Source: Methylorubrum rhodinum
GTDB taxonomy: Bacteria > Pseudomonadota > Alphaproteobacteria > Rhizobiales > Beijerinckiaceae
Assembly: GCF_014199935.1 (NCBI RefSeq)
Contig: NZ_JACHOP010000016.1
Location: 1 to 64,000, forward strand
Direction: 5' to 3'
DNA length: 64,000 nt
Below the pieces are notes generated by a model, which was given only the letters and a program-made list of their open reading frames with translations, was not told where the DNA came from and ran no database searches. Below, piece by piece: positions 17,673 through 25,593 of this stretch (position 1 is its first letter; the number at the start of each line of letters is the position of its first letter). The translations under genes and the position numbers were made by a program.

Positions 17673-18282
17673 CGGATTCCTCCCTTGGGAAACCTACGTG
17701 TAAACTAAATTTCCGAAGTTAGCAAGTAAATGGATTTCTGGAGGGGGCCCTTGCCCTTTCAGTCCTCGCATCTGCTCAGACCCGCCAGTCTGCCTCAGCG
17801 ACATCCAGCGAGGCGGTCTGGGGCGCGCTTAGATGCAGGTCCGCCGTGGTAGTGTTTGATATCTAGCTGTTATCCGTGACTCCCCGCTTCATAAGGGCAA
17901 TGTGAATCACCTGACGAAGATCATAGTACCCGCCAAGACAAAGAATGTGAGCGCTGACAACGGTGCAGCTTCGTAGCCAAGGGCGGGCCTTCGGCCACGG
18001 GCGATTCAGTCAAGGGTCCACCCAATGACTCGGCGACGTATTTGAACAGCAGAACCCTTCTGCTCCAAGCCTTTCAGGTGCTTCAAGCATCTCTATCGCG
18101 TAGAAGTGCTAGATCTGATGCGTGGTACTCGATCCAAAAAAACTCTGTTGTACATAGGCTCCTCATACGCAACGGAGCGTTTGTGCGGGAGACACAAAGT
18201 CGGCCGATCGAGACCGTAACAACCGCGTTCGAAACTAGGCCGCCGACGCCGCAGCAGGCAGGGCAGAAAGCGTTGATTTCGC
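17673..18282. other. Intergenic stretch with no gene seen
   Basis: 610 bases between the small hydrophobic gene and an IS5-like scrap. The left end carries the promoter of the small gene. Frames overlapping 18042-18360 give low-complexity Arg/Ser proteins without ribosome-binding sites and are read as noise. Confidence 0.35.
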
Positions 18283-18465
18283 TCACAAAGGACGACCATC
18301 GCCGCCGTGGGCAAACATCTCGCAAGGGATGCCCTTCCGCCTTTTGTCCGGATGGATGATCTCGACAGTGAGGGTGGTGGCTTTGCCGACGTGCTTGCCT
18401 TGATAGGTTTGATCCGCAAAGCAGTGGGTCAGGAACGGCCAGAGCCAATGGGACGCCCGCAGCAA
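18283..18465 (-). pseudogene. IS5-like transposase remnant
   Basis: The 60-residue frame contains THCFADQTYQGKHVGKATTL followed by Thr-Val-Glu-Ile-Ile-His-Pro-Asp, which resembles the block of IS5-type transposases carrying the second catalytic Asp (usually Ala-Asp-x-x-Tyr, then a Glu-Ile/Val strand). Neither the start nor the catalytic C-terminus is present. It lies just upstream of the AT-rich four-gene cassette. Confidence 0.5.
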
Positions 18466-18531
18466 GGGTTGACGTAGGAGTAAATTAGATTAACCTGCCC
18501 CCAAGGGATCTTGCAGGTCGAGGAAGAATGT

Positions 18532-19386
18532 ATGGCCAAAGAGGATCGAGATCTCCTTGCCAAGCTCGATATAACCCAGCGGCAAGTCGCTGAAATGTTG
18601 GGCGTCACCCCGCAGCGAGTTTCTCAAGCAGCGGCGAACGAGCAAGTTGTTTTTTTTACTCCAGATCGCGTTAGCGAACTCATCAGTATTTTTAGACGCG
18701 AGAAGAACGAGAAGGCGGAAATTTTAGAAAACTCTGTTCTAGAGATTTATGGCCCGTCAGACAAGTATATTAGATCCGTACTCAAGGGTACTATAGAAGC
18801 AGAAAGAGATCCATTTAATGAAATTGGCGAACGAGCATCTAATTTAACTAGTTCTTTGCCTTGGCCTTGGCCTGCAGCGCATGAACTGTGGCTATTCACA
18901 TCATCGCCGCGCGAGTTAGATGATCCAGAATATTTGAGTCGTCTCGAAAAAAATCTCTTTAGAACAGGAGAAAAAAGTCAGCAGATTGCGATTACTAGAA
19001 TGGTCTATTTCATACCTCCAGAACTCTGCGAACCTTTATCGCGCTATCTTGGTAGAATAATAAGCAAAATACCCTCTTCACAGCAAAGATTGTCATATAT
19101 TGCCATCGTTTCATCTGTATCTGTATCAGAATCGCCAAAAGTCGTCATATTTAATCCGCGCACCAGCAACCCGTGGGGCGTAGTTTCTACTGCTGCAGAT
19201 CTATTTGCGCCTTTGGACGAGAGCGATGTTAGAATTATAATTTCATCTCTACGTAGAGCCGGTATAGCTGGACTTCCTACAGAATTAGTAACAAAACTAA
19301 CTCATGAAAAAACAACAGACGGAAGATACAGCTTGTGGTGGGAACATTGGCGAGAGCAAGGTACCGAGGAGAGCCCTCATGAATAG
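18532..19386 (+). CDS. HTH DNA-binding protein, first gene of the AT-rich cassette
   Basis: I chose the ATG at 18532 (AGGAAG six bases upstream) over the TTG at 18511; this gives 284 residues. Residues 12-45 (DITQRQVAEMLGVTPQRVSQ) form a clear helix-turn-helix of the homeodomain/MerR-like or Cro-like type. The rest is mixed alpha/beta with no recognised catalytic motif; the segment FIPPELCEPLSRYLGRIISK and the strand YIAIVSSVSV recall a nucleotide- or ligand-binding domain but are not diagnostic. It overlaps the transporter gene by eight bases. As the first gene of a four-gene operon it is probably the autoregulator or the sensor of the system. Strongly AT-rich. Confidence 0.65.
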   Translation: MAKEDRDLLAKLDITQRQVAEMLGVTPQRVSQAAANEQVVFFTPDRVSELISIFRREKNEKAEILENSVLEIYGPSDKYIRSVLKGTIEAERDPFNEIGERASNLTSSLPWPWPAAHELWLFTSSPRELDDPEYLSRLEKNLFRTGEKSQQIAITRMVYFIPPELCEPLSRYLGRIISKIPSSQQRLSYIAIVSSVSVSESPKVVIFNPRTSNPWGVVSTAADLFAPLDESDVRIIISSLRRAGIAGLPTELVTKLTHEKTTDGRYSLWWEHWREQGTEESPHE

Positions 19387-20017
19387 AGACATGCCCTTCG
19401 ATAGATATTTTCTTTTTCTTTTGAGTTTTCATACGGCCCTATTGATTTCAAGCAATGCTGCAGGTTCCAAAATATTTGCTCTGCCTTTCGGCTTTTCAGC
19501 CAGCGCAACAGTTATAAGTTACATGGCCAGCTTCATTATACTGGACTCGGCAGCAGAGCTGTATGGTAAAGTTTATTCACGAATGATGATAAGCTTAGGA
19601 CTTACGGCTTTGATTGTGTCCGTAGTCGTTTTTGAGCTTGCTATTGCATTACCTCCTGCAAGCTTTTGGACAGGTCAGCAGTCTTTTGAGACTACGCTTG
19701 GATCTTCATGGAGGATTGTTGCAGGTGGATGGGCCTCATACATCATTAGCCAAAATTTAGATTTGTGGACTTTCTTTATGATAAAAAAACATTACCCAGA
19801 ATCTGGGCTGTGGTTGCGCGCATTGCTGAGCACATTGTTGGGACAATTCTTAGATACCATCATATTTATTGTGATTGCTTTTGCTGGAACCGCGCCAATT
19901 TTCGATTTGATATTTGGGCAATATTTTGTCAAAGTAGTCATGGCTGGCATATCCCTGCCTCTTGTTCTACTTATGGTTCATATCGGGCGACTACAAATCA
20001 AAAAACCGAGCAGCTGA
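19379..20017 (+). CDS. VUT family (YhhQ-like) queuosine-precursor-type transporter
   Basis: The ATG at 19379 (GAGGAG nine bases upstream) gives 212 residues with about six membrane helices. It matches the YhhQ/VUT (DUF165) pattern: SNAAGSKIFALPFGFSASAT near the start, a Phe-Ile-Ile-Leu-Asp-Ser-Ala-Ala-Glu-Leu-Tyr-Gly segment (the charged helix pair typical of the family), a Ser-Gln-Asn-Leu-Asp-Leu-Trp-Thr segment, and LLSTLLGQFLDTIIFIVIAF. E. coli YhhQ imports 7-deazaguanine bases such as preQ0 and preQ1. Here it is coupled to a nucleoside deaminase and two unknown proteins rather than to queuosine genes, so its substrate may be another purine-like base (inference). Inner-membrane protein. 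Confidence 0.85.
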   Translation: MNRDMPFDRYFLFLLSFHTALLISSNAAGSKIFALPFGFSASATVISYMASFIILDSAAELYGKVYSRMMISLGLTALIVSVVVFELAIALPPASFWTGQQSFETTLGSSWRIVAGGWASYIISQNLDLWTFFMIKKHYPESGLWLRALLSTLLGQFLDTIIFIVIAFAGTAPIFDLIFGQYFVKVVMAGISLPLVLLMVHIGRLQIKKPSS

Positions 20018-20018
20018 T

Positions 20019-20819
20019 ATGATAAACAATGACACGCTTATCCGAAGATTTGGTAGCAAATTTGGGATTGATAAAAGAGAAATTTTAGAATTTCTCGATT
20101 TCTACAACAGGGATTATTCAAAGTACGACAATAGAATATATAGTTGCATCGAAGTTAGACTTACGCATTGGATAAATCAGCAGAATCGTACATGGTTCGG
20201 CGAAAGAATTAGCATTCTCATGGACGAATTGTACGAGCTTCGCAATGTTTTATTTATAGATGTTGGCTTTTCGATACCTTACCTTCTAATGCAAAAAAGA
20301 TTTGCTAATAGAAATGACATATTTTCCATTCTTATTGACAAGGAACAAAACTGCAAAATTTTTTATGATTTTATAAATCAAACCGTTCATCAAAACCGAT
20401 CTGAATTAGACAGTGTCATTATTGCAGATATAGAATATGAGGAAGATCAAAAGTCAATTATTTCATTTGCGAAAAATATTGTTCAAAGAGAATCCGTAAA
20501 TGTATTATTTATTTGTGGCTCTGAGTTGGTCGAGCACTTAAATGATAAGGAAAATTTCTGGACTTTTTGCAAGGGTATTGAAGAGATCGGAGTTAATACA
20601 CTCTGCTATGTCACATTGCCTATCGGCAAAAAAATACCTTCGCATAACTTCCATTTTATCGATGAAGATTGTGCTTATCTCGAACTCGAAAAACACATGA
20701 TTTTGTCAAAAATTGAAGTACTCCGACCAAGCGCAGATGCCGTTTCGCCGTACTTGACTTCTTGTTTTTGTGCATTTGGTAGTATCAGGCACCTACCAGA
20801 AGAGGGAAACTCCAGATGA
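20019..20819 (+). CDS. Unknown protein, possible Rossmann-fold enzyme
   Basis: The ATG at 20019 follows the transporter stop by one base and gives 266 residues. Residues 70-100 (NVLFIDVGFSIPYLLMQKRF) place a hydrophobic strand, a Gly and a helix as in motif I of SAM- or nucleotide-binding Rossmann folds. A second strand SVIIADIEYEED and a third, VNVLFICGSELVEHL, fit alternating beta/alpha units. There is no canonical GxGxG, so catalysis is unproven. The C-terminus contains a Cys-Phe-Cys near the end. It overlaps the deaminase gene by four bases (ATGA). The DNA is extremely AT-rich (runs of A and T in most lines). It is the least conserved-looking member of the cassette and could be the specificity or effector factor. 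Confidence 0.55.
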   Translation: MINNDTLIRRFGSKFGIDKREILEFLDFYNRDYSKYDNRIYSCIEVRLTHWINQQNRTWFGERISILMDELYELRNVLFIDVGFSIPYLLMQKRFANRNDIFSILIDKEQNCKIFYDFINQTVHQNRSELDSVIIADIEYEEDQKSIISFAKNIVQRESVNVLFICGSELVEHLNDKENFWTFCKGIEEIGVNTLCYVTLPIGKKIPSHNFHFIDEDCAYLELEKHMILSKIEVLRPSADAVSPYLTSCFCAFGSIRHLPEEGNSR

Positions 20820-21328
20820 TTTCCCGGGAAATCGATTTGCGACACATGACCCGCTGTCTTCAGATAGCGCGTTCGTCAGCAAAGAGGGGGGAGTACCCCT
20901 TTGCATCCTTGATTGCGTGTGGCGAAAAAGTACTTGTAGAAGCCGAAAACAATGTGACTGAAAAAGGCGATGTAACGCAACATGCTGAGCTGGTGGCAAT
21001 ATCCCGGGCGCTAATACTAAAATACGGTCTCAGTTCCCTTGAGGGATGCACTCTATATTCTTCGGTAGAACCGTGTGCAATGTGTAGCTTCCCGATACGT
21101 GAGTCTCGATTGAGTCGTGTTGTTTATTCGATTTCATCCCCCTTAATGGGCGGGCATTCTAGATGGGGAATTATGACGGATAAAAAAATATCTGATTGTC
21201 TGCCGGAGTTTTTTGCTGATCCACCTGAAATACTTTCCGGAATTCTTAGAATTGAGGCGATGAATATCTGGAAAGAATTTTACCCGGATATTTGGAAAAA
21301 TTTCGAGCTAGCTAACATTTTTCGATAA
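20816..21328 (+). CDS. Zinc-dependent nucleoside/base deaminase (CDA fold)
   Basis: A 170-residue protein with the complete catalytic signature: HAE at 56-58 and PCAMC at 86-90, giving one His and two Cys zinc ligands and the proton-shuttling Glu. Lengths and flanks (SLIACGEKVLVEAEN before the His; GCTLYSSVEPCAMC) resemble guanine deaminase/TadA-like enzymes, and the C-terminal segment GGHSRWGIMTDKKISDCLPE is typical of a subset of proteobacterial nucleoside deaminases. Likely cytosolic; substrate unknown (guanine, a deazapurine or a cytosine derivative are options). It is coupled to the preceding gene (ATGA) and ends the four-gene cassette. Its last 21 bases overlap the convergent serine recombinase. 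Confidence 0.88.
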   Translation: MISREIDLRHMTRCLQIARSSAKRGEYPFASLIACGEKVLVEAENNVTEKGDVTQHAELVAISRALILKYGLSSLEGCTLYSSVEPCAMCSFPIRESRLSRVVYSISSPLMGGHSRWGIMTDKKISDCLPEFFADPPEILSGILRIEAMNIWKEFYPDIWKNFELANIFR

Positions 21329-21877
21329 GCCTCGCTCGAGTGCACGAGTCAGTGTCCACGGTCGAACTTCGAATTGCCGGGCTAACGCTGTGAGCGTTTG
21401 CGATTGATCAGCTAGGGCGGCGCGGGCGAGTTCGAGGTGGGCGGCGGTAAGCTTCGGTGGGCGGCCGAGGCGCTTGCCTCTCCGCCGTGCTGCGGCCAGC
21501 CCCTCCTTTGTCCTCTTGATCAGCATCTGCCGTTCGAAGGCGGCGTTGGCGCTCATGACGGTGTAAACATACATACCCTCCGGAGTCGCCGTATCGACCT
21601 GAAGGTTCACGATCTCGAAGCCGATGCCGCGTGCGAGAAGTCGCTCCGCTGTGCTGACAGCGTCGATGACGGAGCGGAAAGCGCGGTCGAGGTCGAGCAC
21701 GACGAAGGTGTCCCCCGGCTCTATTTCGTCCATGAGCGCGTCGTAGACCGGCCTGCGGCGACTCGTGGCGGACACCGTCTCGATGCGTAGCGCGTCGCAG
21801 CGCGATTCGAGCGCGTCGATCTGGCGGTCAGGCCGCTGCTCTTGCGTTGAAACCCGTAGGTACCCGATTTTTCTCAT
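21308..21877 (-). CDS. Small serine recombinase (resolvase/DNA invertase, Pin-like)
   Basis: 189 residues. The catalytic serine is in YLRVSTQEQRPDRQIDAL near the start. The arginines and conserved block LDRAFRSVIDAVSTAERLLA follow, with the E-helix region GMYVYTVMSANAAFERQMLI and the DNA-binding hinge RRRGKRLGRPPKLT. A C-terminal helix-turn-helix (ALARQFEVRPWTLTRAL) completes the family layout, so the enzyme looks intact. Such proteins resolve Tn3-type cointegrates or invert DNA. No Tn3 transposase is adjacent; paired res or inversion sites were not found. It is convergent with, and overlaps, the deaminase gene. Confidence 0.88.
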   Translation of the reverse strand: MRKIGYLRVSTQEQRPDRQIDALESRCDALRIETVSATSRRRPVYDALMDEIEPGDTFVVLDLDRAFRSVIDAVSTAERLLARGIGFEIVNLQVDTATPEGMYVYTVMSANAAFERQMLIKRTKEGLAAARRRGKRLGRPPKLTAAHLELARAALADQSQTLTALARQFEVRPWTLTRALERGLSKNVS

Positions 21878-22097
21878 GTTTCTCTACCGCCGGGGTCAGG
21901 CTCCTCGCCGCCCCGCCCCTCAAAATCGACCCTTTTTGAGGTGTCATGTCCGATGGCCTCCCAGCCTCGTCTTGCCAGATCAAATCCACGATCTTGCAAG
22001 TATAGTAGCACAATAACACACATTATGAAAATTTCAACAAAAAGGGTCGTTTAAGAGTAAAGCCATTTACTTAGGTATATCCGGCAGTTCGGCCCGA

Positions 22098-22409
22098 ATG
22101 GCCAGATATTGTCTTTCTCTACTGGTCGCGGGTACGCCTGCCTTCGCCACGGACTTTACCGCCGGTGTCGTGATGGCGAAGATGGACGGCAAGGAACGGT
22201 ATGCATTCGTGGCTGGGGTCGTCGAGGGGCTGGCGATGGCCCGCTACATGCGCGACGGGAAGAAGCCCGAAGGCATGAAGTGCCTCTATGATTGGTTCTA
22301 CAAGGACCAGTCAACGATCGATACCGTCTACGCGGCCTTCCAACGTTACCCCGATTACCCGCCGGGTACCGTGGTCAGCGTCCTTGCCAAGAAGACATGC
22401 GGGGAATGA
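22098..22409 (+). CDS. Secreted small protein, Rap1a/Tai-like
   Basis: 103 residues. The first 17 (MARYCLSLLVAGTPAFA) read as a short signal peptide. The mature part, starting TDFTAGVVMAKMDG, contains YAFVAGVVEGLAMARYMRDG, then a Cys (MKCLYDWF) and a C-terminal Cys (KKTCGE), which could form one disulfide. This resembles Rap1a/Tai-type periplasmic proteins, which include T6SS immunity proteins, but the similarity is weak and no effector is nearby. It overlaps the next gene by four bases (ATGA), so the pair is translationally coupled. Homologues are common on alphaproteobacterial conjugative islands as hypothetical proteins (from memory). Confidence 0.6.
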   Translation: MARYCLSLLVAGTPAFATDFTAGVVMAKMDGKERYAFVAGVVEGLAMARYMRDGKKPEGMKCLYDWFYKDQSTIDTVYAAFQRYPDYPPGTVVSVLAKKTCGE

Positions 22410-23164
22410 TGGAGGCAGGCGTATCACGGTCATGGAAAGAGCAATTCGCGATCGCGGCGGCGATGAGGGAAGAGGATATCAAACACCGCGAGAAGCTGCT
22501 GCGCTTCGATGCTCGTCAGCGGACGATGCGCGAGGACGAGCGCGTTCGGACGGAGAAGCGCGACCGCGAAACGTTCGCTGCCGTTCAGGCCGTACTTGCG
22601 ACCGACAAGCAGGTAGCGACGTTCACGACGAAGCTCGACCGTTACAACGAGAAGACCGTCGAGGCGCTGATGGAGAACCGTATCGCTCTCGATGAGGTGC
22701 AAACGCGGCTCGACGAAATGCTCGGCAAGGCGCACGTCCTCCCTGACGGGCGCAGAGTGTTCAAGACGCAGGACGGAACGCGGGTGTTCGACGAGGGCGG
22801 GATCGAGTTGAACGCCGATGTCATCGATCCGAACGCCATTGCCGATGAGCGGCCGCCGTGGGAGCGGTACAAAGCCTCGCTGGACACAAAGACCCGTCTC
22901 GAACAGGAGCGAAGCCAGCTTCACAATTTTCAGGCCAAGTCAGATGCGGCACGGGAAGAACTCGACCGTGGCAACGTGACCGCCGATCGTCTCGACGAAC
23001 TGGATGCCGAGATGCAAGCCGCCATGCCGGAGGCTGTGCGGCGCAAGCTCGGCAACGAGGGGCCAACGCGGAACGCGGACGGCCCCGCGCCGGAGCCCGC
23101 GAGCCGCGTCCGCGTCGGCGCGACCCTGAACGATCAACGTCCCACCGGCTTCGCACCGATGTAG
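22406..23164 (+). CDS. Charged coiled-coil protein of the island backbone, unknown
   Basis: Starting at ATG 22406 (or 22409) it has about 252 residues. It is highly charged: residues 10-100 are Arg/Glu/Lys-rich helices (QFAIAAAMREEDIKHREKLL, then many Arg-Asp-Glu repeats), probably coiled coil. A compact segment near 110-140 (LPDGRRVFKTQDGTRVFDEG) follows, then another helical region and a disordered Pro/Ala/Arg tail. There are no catalytic motifs. It is coupled to the upstream secreted protein gene and convergent with the parB-like gene. Probably a conserved mobile-element protein involved in transfer or DNA handling, though this is not shown by sequence. Confidence 0.6.
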   Translation: MMEAGVSRSWKEQFAIAAAMREEDIKHREKLLRFDARQRTMREDERVRTEKRDRETFAAVQAVLATDKQVATFTTKLDRYNEKTVEALMENRIALDEVQTRLDEMLGKAHVLPDGRRVFKTQDGTRVFDEGGIELNADVIDPNAIADERPPWERYKASLDTKTRLEQERSQLHNFQAKSDAAREELDRGNVTADRLDELDAEMQAAMPEAVRRKLGNEGPTRNADGPAPEPASRVRVGATLNDQRPTGFAPM

Positions 23165-23192
23165 GCGGCGGCTCCGCGCCGCCGCCCTTCGC

Positions 23193-24863
23193 TCAAGCCG
23201 CCTTGGATAGGTTGGCCGCATCCTCGGTGTAGGACCCTGCCGGGAACGCCAGCCAGCGCGGAACCCAGCCTTCCACCTTCGAGCGTCCCTCTCCGGTCGC
23301 ATACTGGCGAATGATGCTCCGCAGCACCTTCGTCGTACTGCCCTTGTGAGCGGATGCCACGGCTTCGCCGCCTATCTCTGCCAGCATCGACAGCAAGGTC
23401 GTCCGGTCGCGGACCAGCGACAGGAAGGCCTCGTCCGCCTCCCACCACGCAGCCATAGTGACGCCCATCAACGAGCCGAGCGTGCCGATCAGCGGCGTTC
23501 CCGCATCCAGCGTCTCGGCCATGAGGAAGGCCAGCACCCTCAGGACATCGGCATCTTCCAGCGCGAGCAGCCGCTCGAACAGGCTACCGACTTCCCCGGT
23601 TGCATGCCCGGCGAGGCTCGGCGTGTCGGCATCGAGCGCCAGCATGGCGAGGACCGTTTCACGCTCGGCAGCCATGAAGGCCTCGCCCACGCTTTCGGCC
23701 ACGCTCTGCGCCGTCTCCGGCTTGTCGGCCCGTTGCGGCTCCGGCGTCACGCGCCACAAGGCCGATCCGGCGAGGATGTGTGCGACCGTGAGGCGGAGGG
23801 CGATGCCGGGCTGTTTCAGCACGGACGCCCTGACGGCGGCATGGCGGTGGAGATCGAGGTAGTTGACCGCCGCCTTGGTCAACTCGGGTCTGACGGTGGG
23901 CTCCCTCGCCTCGGCCTGTTCCGCACGTTCGCGGCGGCGCAGTTCCTGCTCGGACAGGAAGCCCTCATGGAAGGCGACTTCACCGTTCGCGGCCAGCGTG
24001 ACGAACACCTTGCCGCCGTGCTTCTTCGCCACTTTGCGGTGCTCGTAGCCGTACCAGCGCTCGCCGCGCTCCAGCACGACGACCTCGGCCCAGCCCTTCC
24101 TCCAGTAGGCCTCGACCCGCTCGGCAACCGCCGCCTCCTGATGCGTCCAAAAGGTATCGGCATCCGCGAAGTAGGCCTCCTCCCCGAAGAGGTCGGTGAC
24201 GACCGCCCCTTCGTACGCGTCGAGCGGGAAGAGCGCGGCGGAGGTCGCGATCTGTTCCCCGCCGAGCAGCCAGCGCCGGAGGCCGTGCCCTTGCGGAGCA
24301 TACGCCTCGGGATCGCGCCAGAGTTTCAGCCACGCTTTCTGCCGGGCCTTGGTCGCCAGCGTCAGGGCGCGCATCGTGTCCGCATTGATCTCCCCTTTGC
24401 GGGTGAGGGTCAGGATCGCGGGGCAAAGGTTGGCGATGGCCAGCCGTTGGCGCACGAGCCGCTCGGTCACGCCGAACTGGGCGGCGATGTCCTCTACGCT
24501 GCGGCCCGCATCGATCAGGCCAGCGAAGGCGCGGTACTGGTCGACCTCGTCCATGGGGAGGCGTGCGATGTTCTCGGCCAGCGAGGCCTCGATGGCGGCG
24601 GCATCGTCACCGTCTTCCATCACCGCGCAGGGTACGAGGCCAATCGTGTCATGGCCCTCCTCGGCAAGGTGACGGATCGCGGCGAGCCGCCGCTGTCCGG
24701 CGATGACATCGTAGCCCTCGCAGTTCTTGCGCACGAGAAGCGGTTGCAGAATGCCAAGGCTGCGGATCGAGGCGACGAGGTCGGACACGTCCTTTCCACC
24801 GTGCTTGCGCACGTTGAGGGGCGATGTCTTGAGATTTGCAATGTCGATGTGGTCGAGTTTCAT
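23193..24863 (-). CDS. ParB/RepB/Spo0J-family protein
   Basis: 556 residues. The N-terminal 200 match ParB proteins: NVRKHGGKDVSDLVASIRSL followed by Gly-Ile-Leu-Gln-Pro-Leu, the nucleotide-binding box AGQRRLAAIRHL, the SLAENIARLPMDEVDQYRAF signature, and a helix-turn-helix VEDIAAQFGVTERLVRQRLA. The long C-terminal part (residues 220-556) contains alternating helices and a conserved Trp-rich patch (RWLLGGEQ, then WTHQEAAVAERVEAYWRKGW); it is common to ParB-like proteins of integrative elements and large plasmids rather than to chromosomal ParB. No parA is adjacent. It may act in element maintenance or as a CTP-dependent DNA-binding regulator. Confidence 0.86.
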   Translation of the reverse strand: MKLDHIDIANLKTSPLNVRKHGGKDVSDLVASIRSLGILQPLLVRKNCEGYDVIAGQRRLAAIRHLAEEGHDTIGLVPCAVMEDGDDAAAIEASLAENIARLPMDEVDQYRAFAGLIDAGRSVEDIAAQFGVTERLVRQRLAIANLCPAILTLTRKGEINADTMRALTLATKARQKAWLKLWRDPEAYAPQGHGLRRWLLGGEQIATSAALFPLDAYEGAVVTDLFGEEAYFADADTFWTHQEAAVAERVEAYWRKGWAEVVVLERGERWYGYEHRKVAKKHGGKVFVTLAANGEVAFHEGFLSEQELRRRERAEQAEAREPTVRPELTKAAVNYLDLHRHAAVRASVLKQPGIALRLTVAHILAGSALWRVTPEPQRADKPETAQSVAESVGEAFMAAERETVLAMLALDADTPSLAGHATGEVGSLFERLLALEDADVLRVLAFLMAETLDAGTPLIGTLGSLMGVTMAAWWEADEAFLSLVRDRTTLLSMLAEIGGEAVASAHKGSTTKVLRSIIRQYATGEGRSKVEGWVPRWLAFPAGSYTEDAANLSKAA

Positions 24864-25371
24864 GATGTGGTCTTTCTCTGGTTAGGGTTTGAGCATGCGA
24901 AGCTTTCTCTTTTTGTGAAAAAGCCGCGCATGAACCCTTGGCCAGCGCCGAGCGTCCAAACTTGACCCCCGCGGCAGCGGGTTGGACGATCGACCGAAAG
25001 ACGGGGGCTCCAAAGCCGAACCCCTTGGGGCGCACGTCCCGTGCGGGCCGGGCAACACGGGAGGCCGGTCGCATGCGTCCGGCCGAATGGAGCGGGCCGC
25101 CCGGACTTCGGCTATTGGAACAAGCCCCGGCGTCGGTGTAAGCTGGAAAAGAGGGTTCAGCGTGCGGCCCGCCGCACGCACCCGGAACGCGGCGGCCGGG
25201 CACCGGGCGCCTCCGCCTCTCCTCCGCCAGCGATCGTGACCCCCACGGGGCCGAAACCGCGAACCGCGGGTTCGGCAGAGCCGGCAAGGCCGGCGGCGTA
25301 GAGCGCGGTCCGCCTGTCGGCGGAGGCGGTAAAATCTGGCAATCCGGGGGCGAATGCGCTAGAATAGAGCA
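24864..25371. other. Intergenic stretch between divergent parB-like and vbhA-like genes
   Basis: 508 GC-rich bases holding the promoters of both flanking genes. Before the antitoxin ATG the string GCTAGAATAGAG resembles a -10 element (TAGAAT). No gene is evident; a binding site for the ParB-like protein could be here but no repeated 14-16-base palindrome was recognised. Confidence 0.35.
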
Positions 25372-25593
25372 ATGAAGGATGATGACAAAAATCTAGACAA
25401 GCAGACAGTCGAACAAGCCCGGCAGCGGCGTCTCGTCGCGATGCATCTTCAGGACATCGAAGACAATCCGCTCGATGCCGGAGAGATTGCCATGTTCGAG
25501 ATGTTCGAGCGCGAGGGCTGGCCGCACGAAAAGCGCCGCGCATACATCCTCGATCGCGCCCGCTCCGCCTCCCTCGTTCCCGCGGCGGAATGA
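25372..25593 (+). CDS. VbhA-like antitoxin
   Basis: 73 residues. The core, residues 25-62 (LQDIEDNPLDAGEIAMFEMF, then Glu-Arg-Glu-Gly-Trp and a charged helix to Arg-Ala-Tyr-Ile), matches the antitoxin VbhA domain found before class I Fic toxins. VbhA blocks AMPylation by inserting a Ser/Thr-x-x-x-Glu-Gly/Asn helix into the Fic active site. Here the equivalent stretch appears to be LQDIED: the inhibitory Glu is kept, but the flanking Ser/Thr and Gly/Asn positions are Leu and Asp. It overlaps the fic gene by four bases (ATGA), so antitoxin and toxin are made together. Confidence 0.75.
   Translation: MKDDDKNLDKQTVEQARQRRLVAMHLQDIEDNPLDAGEIAMFEMFEREGWPHEKRRAYILDRARSASLVPAAE

Noticed and set aside
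18042..18359. 105-residue plus-strand frame
   Set aside because: Overlaps the IS5-like remnant, low-complexity, without a start signal.
23346..24965. 539-residue frame on the plus strand
   Set aside because: Antisense to the ParB-like gene, which has clear ParB motifs.
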